Source of the DNA: Tetranychus cinnabarinus
Taxonomy: Eukaryota > Arthropoda > Arachnida > Trombidiformes > Tetranychidae
DNA: 64,000 nucleotides
Assembly: GCA_022266195.1 (NCBI GenBank)
Contig: WHVY01000007.1
Location: 3,596,001 to 3,660,000, forward strand
Reading direction: 5' to 3'
The stretch's first letter is position 1; the number at the start of each line of letters is the position of its first letter. Of the stretch, positions 1 to 14,200 are shown in pieces. The notes under the pieces are model-generated. The model was not told the origin of the DNA and did no database searches. It was given only the letters and a program-made list of their open reading frames with translations. Position numbers and translations under genes: made by a program.

Positions 1-993
1 TAAAGGTGAAAGGGAGGGTGAAATATTGATATCAATAATGATGAGATGTTTGCACAAAATGAAATTCATATTAGCATTGAATCAAATGTAGCCATCAATT
101 GTCAGTTGAAACAGTTTTTAGTGCCATCATCGAGATGCAATAATAATGCTAAATAAACTGATGTACTTTAATCAACTCAGTCTTTGAGTAAACAGTCGGT
201 GAGTGTCATCGATGTAGTACAAACCTTATTAGATTCAAATTGACTTCAGTCATCTTAATTATCATCCTTTCGATCAATTTAGATCTCATCTTTTTCAGAA
301 GCATAATCATGTTGAACTGATGGTCTCTATTCATGAGTCAATTGTCCATTTAAACTGATAGTCAACTCATGCTTCAATAATATTAGGTTGGTCAAAAGGT
401 CTATAGTAGCACTTAGCTTACAGTAGATCAAGGCTTCAATAAAAATCAAGTCATTTCAATCAGATGAGCTAATTTACGCAATTGTGAAAGATGCATAATT
501 AGATTTGTTGAGTTTGTGGCTTCGAAATGGCCGTAATTCTTGAGTTACAGCTGAAAATGACCTAAAGTATTTTCCTTATCTGGTTGAATGTCATTTTTTC
601 AGATCCATTCATCTTTTTGCATCCGTTTCGGACCTCAAAGTCTGAGAAAGTCTATGAAAAATGAAATTTAAGATGACTTGACTTTTTTTGAAAAGCCATT
701 GAAGCTACTTACGACCATTTCATTGATTAAGTAGTTTTAATTTAAGAATTAGATTTTTTTTTCGAATGCAATTTTCGTTCTAAAATTTTTGACCCAATAT
801 TGTAACCTAATGTTATTTTAGAGTTTTTGGTTTTGAGTTTAATCAATGCTCTAACTTAAATATTGTAACAATGAAATAAGTATTGTATTTGTACAGTTGG
901 ATGGAGCAAAGACATTTGCTGTTTTTTAGTCAAAAAGTTGCATCTTTCTTCCTAAAAGTAAACATTTTTTTCAACTTTTCATTGAATTTTCAG
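1..993. other. Upstream intron of the Ig-domain gene; no exon seen
   Basis: The exon at 994 opens in phase 0 in the middle of an Ig domain, so at least one upstream exon (signal peptide and first half of Ig domain 1) must exist. I read this stretch for a fitting exon ending in a donor and found none, so it is probably intron and the gene is cut by the window edge. Confidence 0.6.
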
Positions 994-3900
994 GCTGCTT
1001 GGCTAAGGGTCGAGGATAAGGGCATTTTAACGATACATCAGCACGTCATAAGTCGCAATTATCGACTAAGCTTGATTACACACGAGAACCGTTCCTTTGT
1101 GCTGGTTATCAAGAATGTGCAAGAGAGTGACCGCGGAGGTTACATGTGCCAAATCAACACAGTCCCAATGAAGAGCCAAGTGGGTTTCCTTGACGTCCTG
1201 GTTCCACCTCGGTTTGAACCGAGCAACCAGTCCTGGGATCAAATGGTACCCGAAGGATACAATGTAACCCTGACCTGTTACACTCAAGGCAACCCCAGTC
1301 CAAGTATTAAATGGAGACGAGAGGACAACTCGGAGATAATATTTCAAGATCATAATAAAAAATATTCAGGCAAGTAACATCATTAATTTACCCAAATACC
1401 AGTAATCCTGAAAAGACAGCAAACAATTGAAAAACTGGAAATAATGATTGATCTTGATTCTCTTGTCCAATCAATAACCTATTATTACCTGAGTTTTATT
1501 CTTATAACAATCAATTTATTTCCATGCATTTTTACCTCTCAATTATTCCTGTTGTTATTATGATTACCTTTTCCAAAACTTGCCTGCTGATTGATTCCTG
1601 TTAATATGATGAATGAATCTCATTTGTTAACAAAAATCATTTCAAGAGTTGAAACAATTACAATCAATGATTGTTTGCTAATCGAAGTTCATTTTCATTA
1701 AACTTCTTCTTCTCTTCATCTCATATTCAAACAGTTCAAACCAGATGATTATTGTTCTTGTTATTATCATGATAAATATTATATTAATGGTTGAAATAAA
1801 ATGTGAAATCATTTTCAATTCTCTATTCCAGCTTTCATTGTTGTTTCATTGATTATCAAATGAACAATGTTAATAACATGATAACCATTAATTTTATGCA
1901 TCCTTTTATTTTTATAGTTAAATTGTGTATAATTACTAATTGTCTAATTATATTGTCCATCATATTGTTTCATCTTCAATTGGATTCACTTTTTCCTTTA
2001 CACTTTACGTGATAAACTGAGTTACCATTTTATGCTTCACTCAATCCTCAACTCGATCAACTTGCTCATATTAATTATCAGCTTTTTGTTGTTTTTGTCA
2101 TTCTTTGTCCACTACAAATGATGGTCAAAAAGAGAGAGGAAAAGAGTGAAAATGACAATTCATTAACTCCAACAAGCTGTAAAACCATTTGAATCAATCA
2201 GCGGTCAATTTCGGTCAATCATCTTTTCTGGTTAAACTTTGAAAACGAATGTTTTGAAGAGACAAAAAACAATTTCATTAAATATCAAGTTAACACTTTT
2301 CTTTCTTTTGGTCAACAGTTCGTAGCATTGCTGGTGATAGTTTAACCATATTAAGAGTAACCAGAATTCACATGGGAGTCTATCTTTGTATTGCTTCGAA
2401 TGGGGTTCCACCAGCCATTTCAAGAAGGATTCAACTCCATGTTAATTGTAAGTCAATAATTTGTATAATAATGTGAATCTTTATTAGAATCAACTTTACT
2501 CATCAAAAATGGTTCGTTTCCATTCGCTTAAGTCGATGTCCAGCTTTTTGCTTTTATCATTTTCTTCGTAAATGCAAATCTAACATCTAATCTAATCATC
2601 GAATCATCTTCGTGGAATCAGCACAGAACAGTTGACCGAACAAAAAAGGCAAAAAAAACTTTCAGTCCAATGTTCTTATTAGGATTAAATATACTCGAAT
2701 CACCAAAGTTATCGTCAAGAGATCGATACATTGTCATTTAAAGATCAGCCATCTGTTGTTTCAGTAGTGTAATCCGTTGATGCATAACATTGAATGAAAA
2801 TTAACCTGTTAAGTTTGCCTGATATTTATTGAATGAAACTTTGAGATCAAATCAGTTCTAGTTATTTATCAATATCTTGATCGATTTTAATGTCCGTCTG
2901 ATTCGACATTTTATTCGATTCGATGGAAAGATTCCAATGGAAAATTTAAGCGCATTTTCGGCTCCATTTCAATTCTCAAATTTATTTAAATTTATTTGGA
3001 ATTTCGAGATTGGAAAATTTAAATATTTTTCATCTTCTGTTCTCAGTCTTTTGCTTATGCATTTAATTTTCATTGTTTTTACTTTCCAGTTGCTCCGACT
3101 ATTTGGATTGGAAATAGGATTGTTAAAGGATCAGTTGGAAGTTCAATTATTTTAAATTGTCACATTGAGGCATTTCCCATAACTGAAAAGTATTGGACCA
3201 AAGGAGTGGATAATATAAGGTTACCTGAATCTAGCTCAAAATATTTAATCAAAAGTATTGATAAACTGTACAAATCGACTTTCCAATTAAAGATAAGTTC
3301 ATTGGAGCAAGATGATTATGATGATTATCGGTGTTATGCCCGTAACAACCTGGGCTTCCATGAAGGTGTAATTACTCTGAATGGTAAGGAAAGTTTCTCT
3401 CATGAAATGTTCATCCAAACGACTTGGAATCTTGTTTGAAAGCAAAAAAAAGTATAACTCAATATTTAATGTTAACAAATGTGTTGCCAGGGCAAGCAAT
3501 GCATAAATTAAGGAAATGAGCAAAAAATAGTGAAATGCTGATAAAACGTAATACAATAGAAGATTTTTAATTGAATTTATCATTTCAAGTGGAAATAAAG
3601 TGAATCAATCAATGTCAATTGTTTTCCTTCTCTTATCATGATCATGTTAATCATGATAATTTATTATCCAAGGAAAAATTAAGAATGTGAATTGCATTAG
3701 AAGAGTTTAACTTGAAATGTTCTGAAAAATCGTGTCTTAAAACATTCATCTGAATATGGACATGTTTTCCGGAATCAAGTTAATTTTAAATTCCCCCTGA
3801 AAATGAGAATTAAATTTGAGAAAAAAATAATTCTTTTGGAATCTGAAATTTGGCTCAAACCTCATTTCATTCAATTTTGTGTCAGCAACTGTCGAGCTTT

Positions 3901-6900
3901 GAAAAGGTTGACGTGAAATGACCAAAGTTGATTTGATTTCAACAACATTCATTTGGACATGAATGTAGAATTATTACAAAGCTGAAAGTTTTAATTGAAA
4001 TGAGCAATTTGCATATTTTGCAATTGTAACAATTTACTAATTTCACCTCAAAACTGGACATGTTAGGCTGCTTTTTTATGTTTCAACAAATTTGAGGTCG
4101 GAAGATTTAACCAAAATAGCTTTAGTGCATAATCCAAGAGCATTTGATGATTAAATACTCTTAACAATTTACAAAATTGGTCTTTATTTTCGCCATTGGT
4201 CTTAAAACTGAATATGGGACTGCCTATTGCGAGAATGGCATCACCTACAGTCATCATTCTTTAACCTATTCAATCCTTTAATCAAATTCAGTTGTTGAAT
4301 TTTGCATTAGCGCATTTTATTGTGATATTTGGGCTGTAAATGTACGAAGAAACAACTAATTTAACAAAATAAACTCATCTTAACCAATATCTTGGTAATT
4401 AAACCAATTTTCTGGTTAAAGTTGCAAACGCGGTGCAAAGAATGCTGCAAAAGGCTCGAACATTTGCATAAAGAGTTGAGACCTAATCAGATTGTAGAGA
4501 AATGAAAACTGAGTCATTTGGTACTGTTAAATAATTCATCCGATGCATGGTTTTCGAGGAAATCGAGGTCAATTTTGAAACTTCGATCGCCTTTTCTTCA
4601 GCTATGGAAGCAGATCTTTTTATGAAACTCACATCAAAGATGTAACTTTTGATGCACAATCAGGAAAGGGTCTTATTTTTAGAAATGAGTCGTTAAATTT
4701 TCAAATAAATGTTTAAAACAAATCAAGTTCGATTTTTAGTTAAACTTGTCGCATTCTGTGACCGTAATATTTAGAGAGCTAAAACTTATGATTCGTTGAT
4801 AAATTGTCATTACACATCTTGAGTTGGATGCTTTTCTCAATTCAATCAACAGTTCTCTTGTTTTTGGCCATTAGTCTATAAACTTTAGTCCTCATTATTG
4901 TGAGAATGGTATCATCTACGATCATCATACTTTCACGAAACATTAGATTTCATATTGAGCTATAACAATATTTGACTAAATATCGGATTAAATCTAATCT
5001 AATTCATCTAATAAGGAATATTCTTCTAACGCATCAAATTTGGGTTTGGTAACTAGGCAACTATACAAACAAAGTCTATAATCTGGAAACGCAATTAATA
5101 AAATCCTATGACTTTTTTTGTACGATCTTAAATTATCTAAAATTTCAATTTTATTGTAGCCTATCCAAATATCTTGTAATTAGTTAAAGAATGTTGATCG
5201 TAAGTGATGCCATTCTCGAAATATTGAGGTCCAAAGTTTTTAGACTAATGGCCAAAATCAAGAGAACTGTTGGTTGAATTGAAAAAAGCATTCAACTCAA
5301 GATGTGTAATAACAATTTATCAACGAATCATAAGTTTTAGTTCTCTAAATATTACGGTCACGGAATGCGACAAGTTTAACTAAAAATCGAACTTGATTTG
5401 TTTTAAAGATTTATTAGAAAATTTAAAAACTTATTTCTCAAAATAAGATCATTTTCTGATTGCCCATCAAAAGTTACATCTCTGATGTGAGTTTCATGAA
5501 AAGATCTGCCTCCATAGCTGAAGAAAAGGCGATCAAAGTTTCAATTTTGGCCTCGATTATCTCGAAAACTGTCCATTTGTCAAATTGTTTAATAGCACTA
5601 ATGTGTTTAGTTTTTATGTCCCTACAAACCGACCAAGTCTCAACTCTTTACTGAAATATTCGAGCTTTTGCAGCATTCTTTGCATTCTGTTTGCAACTTC
5701 AACCAGAAAAATGGTTTATTTACCAAGAAATGGGTTGAGATGAGTTTGTTTTGTTAGAAGGGTTGTTGCTTCGCACATTTACAGCCCAAACATCGTATCC
5801 AAATGTGCTAATGATAAATTATAAAACTGAATTTGATTATTGATCAGTGAACAAGGGAATTTGTGAAAGAATGATGACTGTAGGTCCATTCTCGAGTCTT
5901 TAGCAATACTTTTTACATTGCACTTTGCTCGAATAACTAAAGTAATTGGCAACAGCAAATGCATGATGAGGCTACCTTGGCTGGACCTAATAATTTGACC
6001 ATCAGCTTGACTTGAAAGGCTCTCAATATTCAAAGCTACATGTAGCTAATTGACTTATAGCGAATTGAGGTGAAATATTCCCTGTTGACCTAACTGTTGA
6101 ATAAAATGAATGAAAAGCCTTTTAATTTCCATTCGAAACTTTATTCATAATTAAATATCTCTAAACTTGCAAATTGTTTAATGCACTGACTGAATGAATG
6201 CTTGAATCTCTCTGGTCCATTTCAAGAACTAAAACGTCTTCCACAAACAATTTGTCAATGAGGAAAAATCGACTTTTCTAACTTTTCTCCGAAGTTTGTC
6301 TAAAACATCGGATCTCTTCGAGCTGTTTGCATTTATTGCAAGTAACATTTCAATTTGCCTTCAACATCTTCTTTTTACACAATAACAACAATCGTTACAC
6401 CATTTTTAGCATCGAGTAACTAATAATAGACATTATCAGCTAATTATAAGGCTACATTAGTTAATTAAGAAGCGTAAAGCAACTCTAATGTATCCTTGAT
6501 TTATCGGTTAAAGGTTTCTCTATTGATTCAGTTCCAATAATCACCAGAATAGCAAGAAATTTATTTCTATTTATTCCCACATTACCTGAAGATGAATTTG
6601 ATTCAATTGTCTAGTTGAGCTTTAAACTGATTAAACAATCAAACAGTTAAAGATGTTTAAAATGAAACAGAAAAGGTGACATTTTTATGTTCCAAATGAG
6701 ACTCGATTAAGTTAATTTATTAGCTGATGTCCCATGTTAATAGCAATTACAGTTTAATGGCACACATTATATCACAAAAGTGTTCATTTGAACAAACCTT
6801 TTTTTTAATTCTCGTTAAACCTTTACATTAACCAAATACAGATTAAAGTAAATCATTTTCAAGTTAATAATGAATTGATAATTTGATGTAAAATTTCGTG

Positions 6901-7442
6901 TAAAATAACAATTGATTTACAGACAGAAAGGGAAGTAAAAGAAACAAAAAATATATTAAAAGCAAAAATAATTACATTATTTAAATTAAATTAGCAATCA
7001 GTTTCAACAATCAACTTTTAATGCTTTTGTCGACTCAATAATTTTGAAACTTTGTCCAAATCAACTTATGTTGACAATTTAATTAACTTGCATTCAAAAT
7101 GATTGTCTTTTTTCATCAATTATTTTACTTTTTCCGATTAACATTAAACTGTTGAACATTAACAAGCATTTTGATATTTTATTTTACACAGAAACTGATG
7201 AACCTGAAGACGATTCAGATGAGTTGATGGACAATAAAATTGATTCAACTCGAGGTGAGTTATCATCAAACTCGATTGATTCACATCAAACTATTTCTGG
7301 ACGCAAGTTTAAAGAGACTCGTTCGAGGGACAAAAAGAGAGGAATCAAAGACTCGAATGGCCAACAATTGGATAATAATGTTAATCCATTGCAAGTAACC
7401 TTCGTTGTTCCCATGTTAATGATTATTGTTAAGATCATTTGA
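994..7442 (+). CDS. Three-Ig-domain, probably GPI-anchored adhesion protein (lachesin / DIP / IgLON type), 5' partial
   Basis: Four coding exons: 994-1369, 2319-2447, 3090-3383 and 7192-7442, together 1050 nt (349 residues plus stop). The first exon gives the end of Ig domain 1 (AAWLRVEDKGILTIHQHVI, then DRGGYMCQ). This is the signature of lachesin and the Dpr-interacting proteins, where W and Y-x-C close the fold. Ig2 runs from PPRFEPSNQS to YLCIASNGVPP across exons 1-2. Ig3 is exon 3 (NCHIEAFP to DDYRCYARNNLGFHEG). Exon 4 is an acidic-to-basic linker ending in a short hydrophobic tail (VTFVVPMLMIIVKII) with nothing after it, as expected for a GPI signal. Family members act at the outer surface of neurons in synaptic partner recognition. 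All internal junctions are phase 1. The first intron uses a GC donor. Intron 3 (3.8 kb) contains a large inverted repeat. Lachesin versus DIP cannot be decided without the N-terminus. Confidence 0.85.
4195..5915. repeat. Large imperfect inverted repeat (foldback) inside intron 3 of the Ig gene
   Basis: The left arm (about 4195-4930) and the right arm (about 5190-5915) are reverse complements at high identity, separated by about 260 bases. Matching examples: 4580-4660 pairs with 5440-5545; 4725-4900 pairs with 5220-5400; 4320-4490 pairs with 5640-5800. Small indels are scattered through the arms. There is no coding potential, and I found no clear target-site duplication. It is probably a foldback-type or non-autonomous DNA transposon, or a local inverted duplication. 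Because it is intronic, the primary transcript could fold into a hairpin of about 700 bp. Confidence 0.85.
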
Positions 7443-7560
7443 GACAATTGTAAATAGTAACAATGAAACACACAAAAATCAATATCAATTTAGCATTACT
7501 ATTTAATCCGTTTTTTTAAAAAAAACTCCAATTCTTTAACAACAATCCTGTGATAATGTA

Positions 7561-7592
7561 AATAAATGTAAATAATCAATTGCAATAATAAA
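7561..7592 (+). terminator. Polyadenylation signals of the Ig gene
   Basis: AATAAA occurs at 7561-7566 and again at 7587-7592, about 120-150 bases after the stop codon. Both are well placed for 3' end formation, but cleavage itself cannot be seen. Confidence 0.5.
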
Positions 7593-7599
7593 GTTGATT

Positions 7600-10500
7600 A
7601 ATTGTTGAATTGAGTCGAGAACATTTTCGATTGAAATTTGTTTATTGATCATATTTTTGATATCATTTCAGCTAATTGTTATTGAAACGTGAATCTGAAA
7701 AAGCTTGTTAAGCAAATGAAGCCTTTAAACGGTACATTGAAAAATTGAGGTTAATTTCGGCACAGGTAAACTGTAGGTAAAAGGTTTTCCTTTTTATTCA
7801 TTTTTTTCATTATTTTATTCTTCATTATTTTTTTATCATTCTCTTATATAATAATCAATTATTGATCAATGCGAGTAAAAGCTTTCAAATAGATAAATGT
7901 ATGTCTTCTTTTACTGCTTCGTGTTTCGAACTCGAAATTGATGGAAAGAGAAAAAATTGTTGATGAAAATCCAGTTGACAATGGAAGTATCGAGACATCA
8001 TCTTAGGCTGGACATTAATATTTGCTGTTGGTTTTTGTTTGTCACAATAAAGGATTGCCCTTAAGTAAATTAGATGATCAATTTTTGATCAACAAAACTT
8101 AAATCTATTTGATTGGTAAACATATTCAGAGTCAGACATTATTCTGCAAATGGTTTTCTATTAGACAGCAAGTGTATATCACACAATAATCGTAAATAAC
8201 CAGACCACTGCCCATCTTTTGACCACCCACTGAAATTAAAATCTATTTGACGCTTGTTCCAAGTCGACAACATTCAAAATAGTATAAACATGAGTGACTG
8301 CACTGTGAATAGCATGCATGAACCAGGAAAAGTCAAACGGTTACCAGAGGAATGGTCGACCTGTTAATAAATAAAATAAACGTAATAAATTTTTGTAAAA
8401 GATTCTCGGAAAAAGCTGCAACTTGTTGAATAAAATACAGAATTTTTTTGTTAACCAAAAATAGCTGCAGACTGAGCAAATTGTCGAGAAAAGCAAAGAT
8501 TTCTGGTAATTTCAATAAAATTTACGATTCTGGAAAAAGTTTTTTTGGCAAAAAATTGAAAATCTTGTATTTTCGAGTCTTTAGTAGATCATTAGATGAC
8601 TATTTGACCTTATAATAAATGTATTACTGACCAAATCGACAAAATGAATTCTCAAATCAATATTTAAAGTTAATCTTTCCCGTCCAACCAAGTGTTTCTT
8701 AGACTCTTACCAATGAATATTTAACCTAAGAGAGTCACTCTTGTCAGGTCAAAGAATGCCTTTCATGCCTTGTTTATGTCGAGTGAATCGATTTTTTTGA
8801 AAGTAATAATTTAAATTGACTAACTTTATTTAAAGTCTATCTTTTGGATAAAGCAAATGTAATCAGACAAAATGTGTGTTCAATTTGCTACTAATTGGCC
8901 ACTTGATTGTTGCAAATTATTGATCAATCGATTGAACTAATAAAGTCTGTAAAATTGATTGAAAAATGAGACTATTTAATTGTAACAAATGGATTTGCCT
9001 TTAAAATCGATAGAAATACAAAAACAATTTGAAATGTCTAATTGTTGTGAAAATGATATTTAAAAATGTTGATTGAAATGAAGTTGAATGGTTGGTTGAA
9101 AATTAGAATGATTATCATCATTATTGGAAAAGTGAAATGTTGAGGTAACAATTTTGTTATCCATATTGAGGGTGAATCAACTAATTGAGAGGTTATAATG
9201 TTGATTGAATCACGTATTGTAATGCACAATCAAGAGTAAATTAGTTGAACCGTATTATCAAGAAGATTATTAAACCTTTCTAATAACATTGTTTAAACTC
9301 TCTGTTTCCAACATTTCATGCAAGGTTGATAATTCATGTATTATTATCGCCCTGGTCACTGAATACTTGTCACCCTTGCCTCTCACATGATGCTGTTACC
9401 TGTTTTTCACTTGCCTTTCAAAATGCATTAACCTAATCGTTGATGTTCATCATTTTCAATCCAATGATGAACCAGAGGAAAAAAAATGCTCAACGAAAAA
9501 AACAAAACATTAACTTTCAACAATTAACTTCACCTAAAAATGTAAATCTACCTTTTTTAGGTCTTTTTGATTCCACTTTTTCTGCCTTCCTCACTCCTTT
9601 GGATTCCCAGTTTCTTCACTCGTCTCTATTTATCACAGGAAAGGTTCAATTATTAAAATTGAAACAACAAGAGTTGATTAACACTTAAAGTAATTAAATT
9701 TTTGGTGAACATTAAACAGAGTCAACATTAATTGAGCATAAATTAGACCATTAGGAAAAGGTAACCAGCAAAAAAAGACCAAAATTGAGGTAAAACCAAG
9801 TTTCAATTGTAAAGTAAATTGTTCAACTATTCAACCTTGATTTTGCTTTTTTTAGACTCTCATTGTTTGGGTTAATTTAGGTTGTTGATTGGTTGCCAAT
9901 GAGTTAACTTTGATTACACTGAATTGTTGAGATTAGAAGCATTTAACAAAAACTAATTAGTTGAACAATTAGACAATCAAATCTATTGTTGAGCATTTTT
10001 TTGAATAAAGCCTTCAATGCGCAAAAAAAGAGGAGAAAAGCAGATTTTAAATTGTCTTTACAAGATTGACTTTTGTTGGGTAAACATAGTTAAATGTTTA
10101 ACCATTTGTGTTGATTTACTGATTGACTGATTGTTTCAATTTACACGGAAAATAATTAAATGGCAATTGATTGCGATAGAAAACAATTAATTGTATTATT
10201 TTCTTTTTGGGCCACATTTCAAGGCATGTTTACAATCTAGATAAACATGCTTTCGCCATGGTTTACATTTTCAGTTTATCCCTTTTTCATGGGATATTAT
10301 TACATAGATTTATCAATTTTACATACAATTACGATAATTATAATTTGTTGTCATTAACCTTTAGTCAAATATCAGTTTACAATATTATTAAACTGTACCA
10401 TTAAAAGGGTAAAAGGAAAGGTTTTGTCCAGCAAAGGTTGGGGATGAAACAATATTTGACAAGATTACATACGATTGCTGACAATATATAAATTTGATCA

Positions 10501-11296
10501 ATTTAGACGGAATATTAATTTACATTTAAAGTGATTTTGGGCTAATATTGGGTATGTAAAATATGATAATAAACGACAATTTTCCCAATGATTTTCAACT
10601 CTTTTCCAATCATTGGGGTAAAAAGACATCATTTGGTATATCAATTGTTTCCATTGTGAGTTTGATTGTCAATGGTGACTCCATTATTTAAATATAAATT
10701 ATTTCCATAACGGTGATTGACGAGGTAAATTGACTAAACGAGTTGATTAAGATTGTCACAATTTTGACGTAAAACACTCACAGATGTTAGACGAAAGCCT
10801 TCATGGTGAGTTGATGATCAATCATGATGAATCAATGGTACAAAAAAGATTAACCATAAACAGTCTTCACTATCTAGTCATGAAATTGAACGTACAAGTG
10901 GTTGAAAAATATTACAAATGATATCCTTTGTCTACTAGGATAAGCTCATCTAACATGAAAGCTTTTACATTTTCTCACTTCTCTGTCGTATATAATTTCA
11001 CAATAAAGCTATGTTTTCCTCATAATTATAATCATGATTGAATTCATCAACGGCATCATTAGCAATCTTCTGATTCTTTGTGAATCCAATTTTACGTAAA
11101 ATTAGATGACAACAAAGATTTACATTTAATCTCTGTTGTTTACAATTTGATTTGTCTTGTGATTGTTGATTGACTTTCATGGTTTCATTTTGTCCATTAG
11201 CCAACCATCTTTTCTTGTAATTCATCAATAATTGAGACAACAGCTCTGAGTATCGATTGAGTTACCATGCATAAATGGTACCATTAAAGACGATTT
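7600..11296. other. Intergenic space between convergent genes; no gene found
   Basis: AT-rich sequence with many stops in all frames. Short open frames here (for example 9440-9688 and 10207-10404, + strand) have no splice context or recognisable composition. The part nearest 11297 should hold the C3G 3' UTR, but I could not fix a poly(A) site. Confidence 0.5.
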
Positions 11297-14200
11297 TCAT
11301 TTTTTAACATTCGATGCAGGCTTTTCCGGAGATGAGTTATTGTTTGATGAGTTTCCATTATTAAGACGGGGCTTGATTGATTCCGATATTTGCCAAATTG
11401 CTTCTTCGCTTAAATAGTTATCAAAATCATTAAAAAACGATAAAACTTGCTCATTTTTCTTGAATGGATAATGACTGTGAAGAGGAAGAGAAACAGATAA
11501 ATGATTAGTTTTAAATGAATCAAAGCATTGTTAATTAATTCAATTGAAGACAGACGGAGAAGTAATTAGGATCAGGAAAAGGAAATGTAAACAAGCTTTT
11601 GTATTTGTTACAGTTAATTTGAACATTTGTAAGTAAAAACTAATACTGATGAATGGTAGTTGATAGTAAATTTAATTCAAGAAAACCATATTCAATTAAG
11701 TGTTGAGTAAATTGAAATTTTCATCCAATATCACTTGAATAGGGTTGGATAATTGATGGTCTTCATTTACAGTTAAATAGCTTTTTTCAGATTTCCAGAT
11801 AAACAGTCAGAGTTGAGCAAAAGAAAGGGAATTAAATCGATAATTAATTATCAAAAAATTGATCAAAAATACAATCACAATCTAATTTATCAGTGCGTGT
11901 TGGAACAGTTAAGCGTAAACAAGAAAAAAGCAATTTCAAAATGAACCAAATCACCTTTATTTTCACGCTTAATTGCATTGGAAATCCACAGATTTGATAA
12001 ACAAAAAAATGAAGATAAATTGACAATTAGTTGATGATCAATCTCGCAATTTTGAGACACTATTCAATAATATTAGAGTCCGAATGAAAATTAAAACTAT
12101 TTTCAGATATTAATGTTGGATTGAAGTTGGTCATTGAATAAAATTGAGTTTCAAAAAAACTGTTAAAATGAAAATTGATTTTCAATCGGTCATTTTTGCA
12201 ACTTTTTTTGGTTGAAAAATGAAAAATAATCGATCAAACGAAATATTAATTTGGACAACACAAAAAGTCGTTTCTTTAGTGCGCTATTCTTGATGATTAA
12301 TGATTGATTTGGAAGAAAGGAAAAGCATTTTATTGGAAATTATTTTATCCTTAAAAATAGCTTTGTTTATTAAGTTACAAGAGACTCAATAATCATTATC
12401 CAATACTTCATCTTAATCTTTCGATTCGTCTTCCTTGTACGCTTGAAACACGATATTTTGGCCATTTAAAGGCACACATTCATTAGATACACTTGAGAGG
12501 CTTTTGTCTTGACGATGCTTGCCAATAACAAATAAGGTTTATCAGAGCTTAAAGTTTACCGAAGTAATTTTGAGCATGAGGAGAATTTTCAAAATTCAAT
12601 AAATGAATGCGGTGAAAAAAAGGTAAACATGGTGAAAATAAACAGGGAATTGACAGGAATGACAGTTTCAATCAAACGTGATTCTCAATGTACATCAAGA
12701 AAACGGTAATCATGAAACTCCTCCACTTTAGCATCTTCATAAACGTCTTTCCAGGTAAACATTAATCATTTTTGAAAGAAAAATTCTTTCACCGTATGTC
12801 TACAATTGATGAAACCAAGAGGCTTTAATGTGTAATTTCGTGATTTAATCTAAATAGAAATTATGTTCATCATGGAAATGACTATCATTAATGATGCTGT
12901 CAACAACTAACCGAATCAATCTTTTTTTTGCTTCAACATCTCTACTTGATTTCATTTGCTGTTAATCATTGAAGGAAAAATTGGAATGATTGAGCTTATT
13001 GGGTGAGTTTTCAGGGAATCTTCATTATCATCTTTTGTTGTTCTTCTCTTGAACCCAAGAAATTGCCAAAAAAGCAATGCTCAATTTGCAATCAAGACCG
13101 AGAAGATAAAATGGTAAAAAGAGGATTAAACGGTTTATTATCAGATGAGTTTATCTCTAAGATTCTGGGGTTTCATGATAAATTAGCTTTGTGCTTGCAA
13201 TTATACAGTAATTGAGACATTTTACTGAATAGACAGAGCTTTTCCAGTTGATAACCATCATTAGCTTCAACATTATATTGTAATGAGCCGAGATTTAAGA
13301 AAAACTTTGAAAAAGATTAACTGATTAAAATGTAAATCAAACCATAAATGAAATAATTTTACATTAAAGAATCAACATCATTTTGATTGCATTTAATATT
13401 CATTAGTTGAATTGTTAATGATATGATAAATCATGGAATAAACAGAAATAATAAAAGGATAAAATAATTTGATCAAAATGTTAATTTCATTCATTTTTCG
13501 CGATAAACTTGGTGAACTTTGAAGTAAAAGAAAAGGAAAAACAAAATTCTGATCAACTTCAATAAAAATCAGGTCAACTTTACACACAATTAGACCATGA
13601 AACTGATAATGGGATTGAAAATTTACAAGACAATACAAAGCTAATTATGATATTTTAAATTGAATAATGAAACAAAGTAATGAAGAAAAGTGTAAAACAA
13701 AAGATGTTAACATTGATTTTGTTTCATGGATCATCACGTATTGATAAAGGAAAAGCTTGAAGCTTGAAAATCTGGATTTAAGAACTTTTAAGTCTTTTTT
13801 TTTGGATAAAAAATGTCTTTTATAAGGCTTAAGCACCTCATGAAATGTCTTACAATTAGGTTAAATGTTTCATGTTCATCCAAATATGGAAGAAGATGCA
13901 ACTGAAAACTGATAAACAAGTTCCTTTCCTAGATCCTATTCATCCTTTTTTTACACTTTCAACGTTAACTAAAATTATCGTTATATTCAATAAACATTTC
14001 AAGTCCTGAAAAATCAATGAAATGTGAATATTATAAAAGATAATATTTTAACGGTTGATCACAACAGCATTTGAAAAGAGGAAGAAGATCTTAAATTGAC
14101 TCTAACATGTGAGTTGGTTAAGCATCAATTGATTAACAATTGGATAAACATCTAAAAAGGGTAAATATAATTATTATGATGATTGAAATAAAAGATGAAA

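Noticed and set aside
1374..1379. GT donor (GTAACA) at the end of the first Ig exon
   Set aside because: Using it places an in-frame stop at the beginning of the next exon. The GC donor four bases earlier keeps the frame.
12712..13215. Two-part small secreted protein (signal-like exon plus CSICNQ-containing frame) in C3G intron 7
   Set aside because: The only good donor and acceptor are in incompatible phases, giving an early stop, and the second frame begins with GTG.
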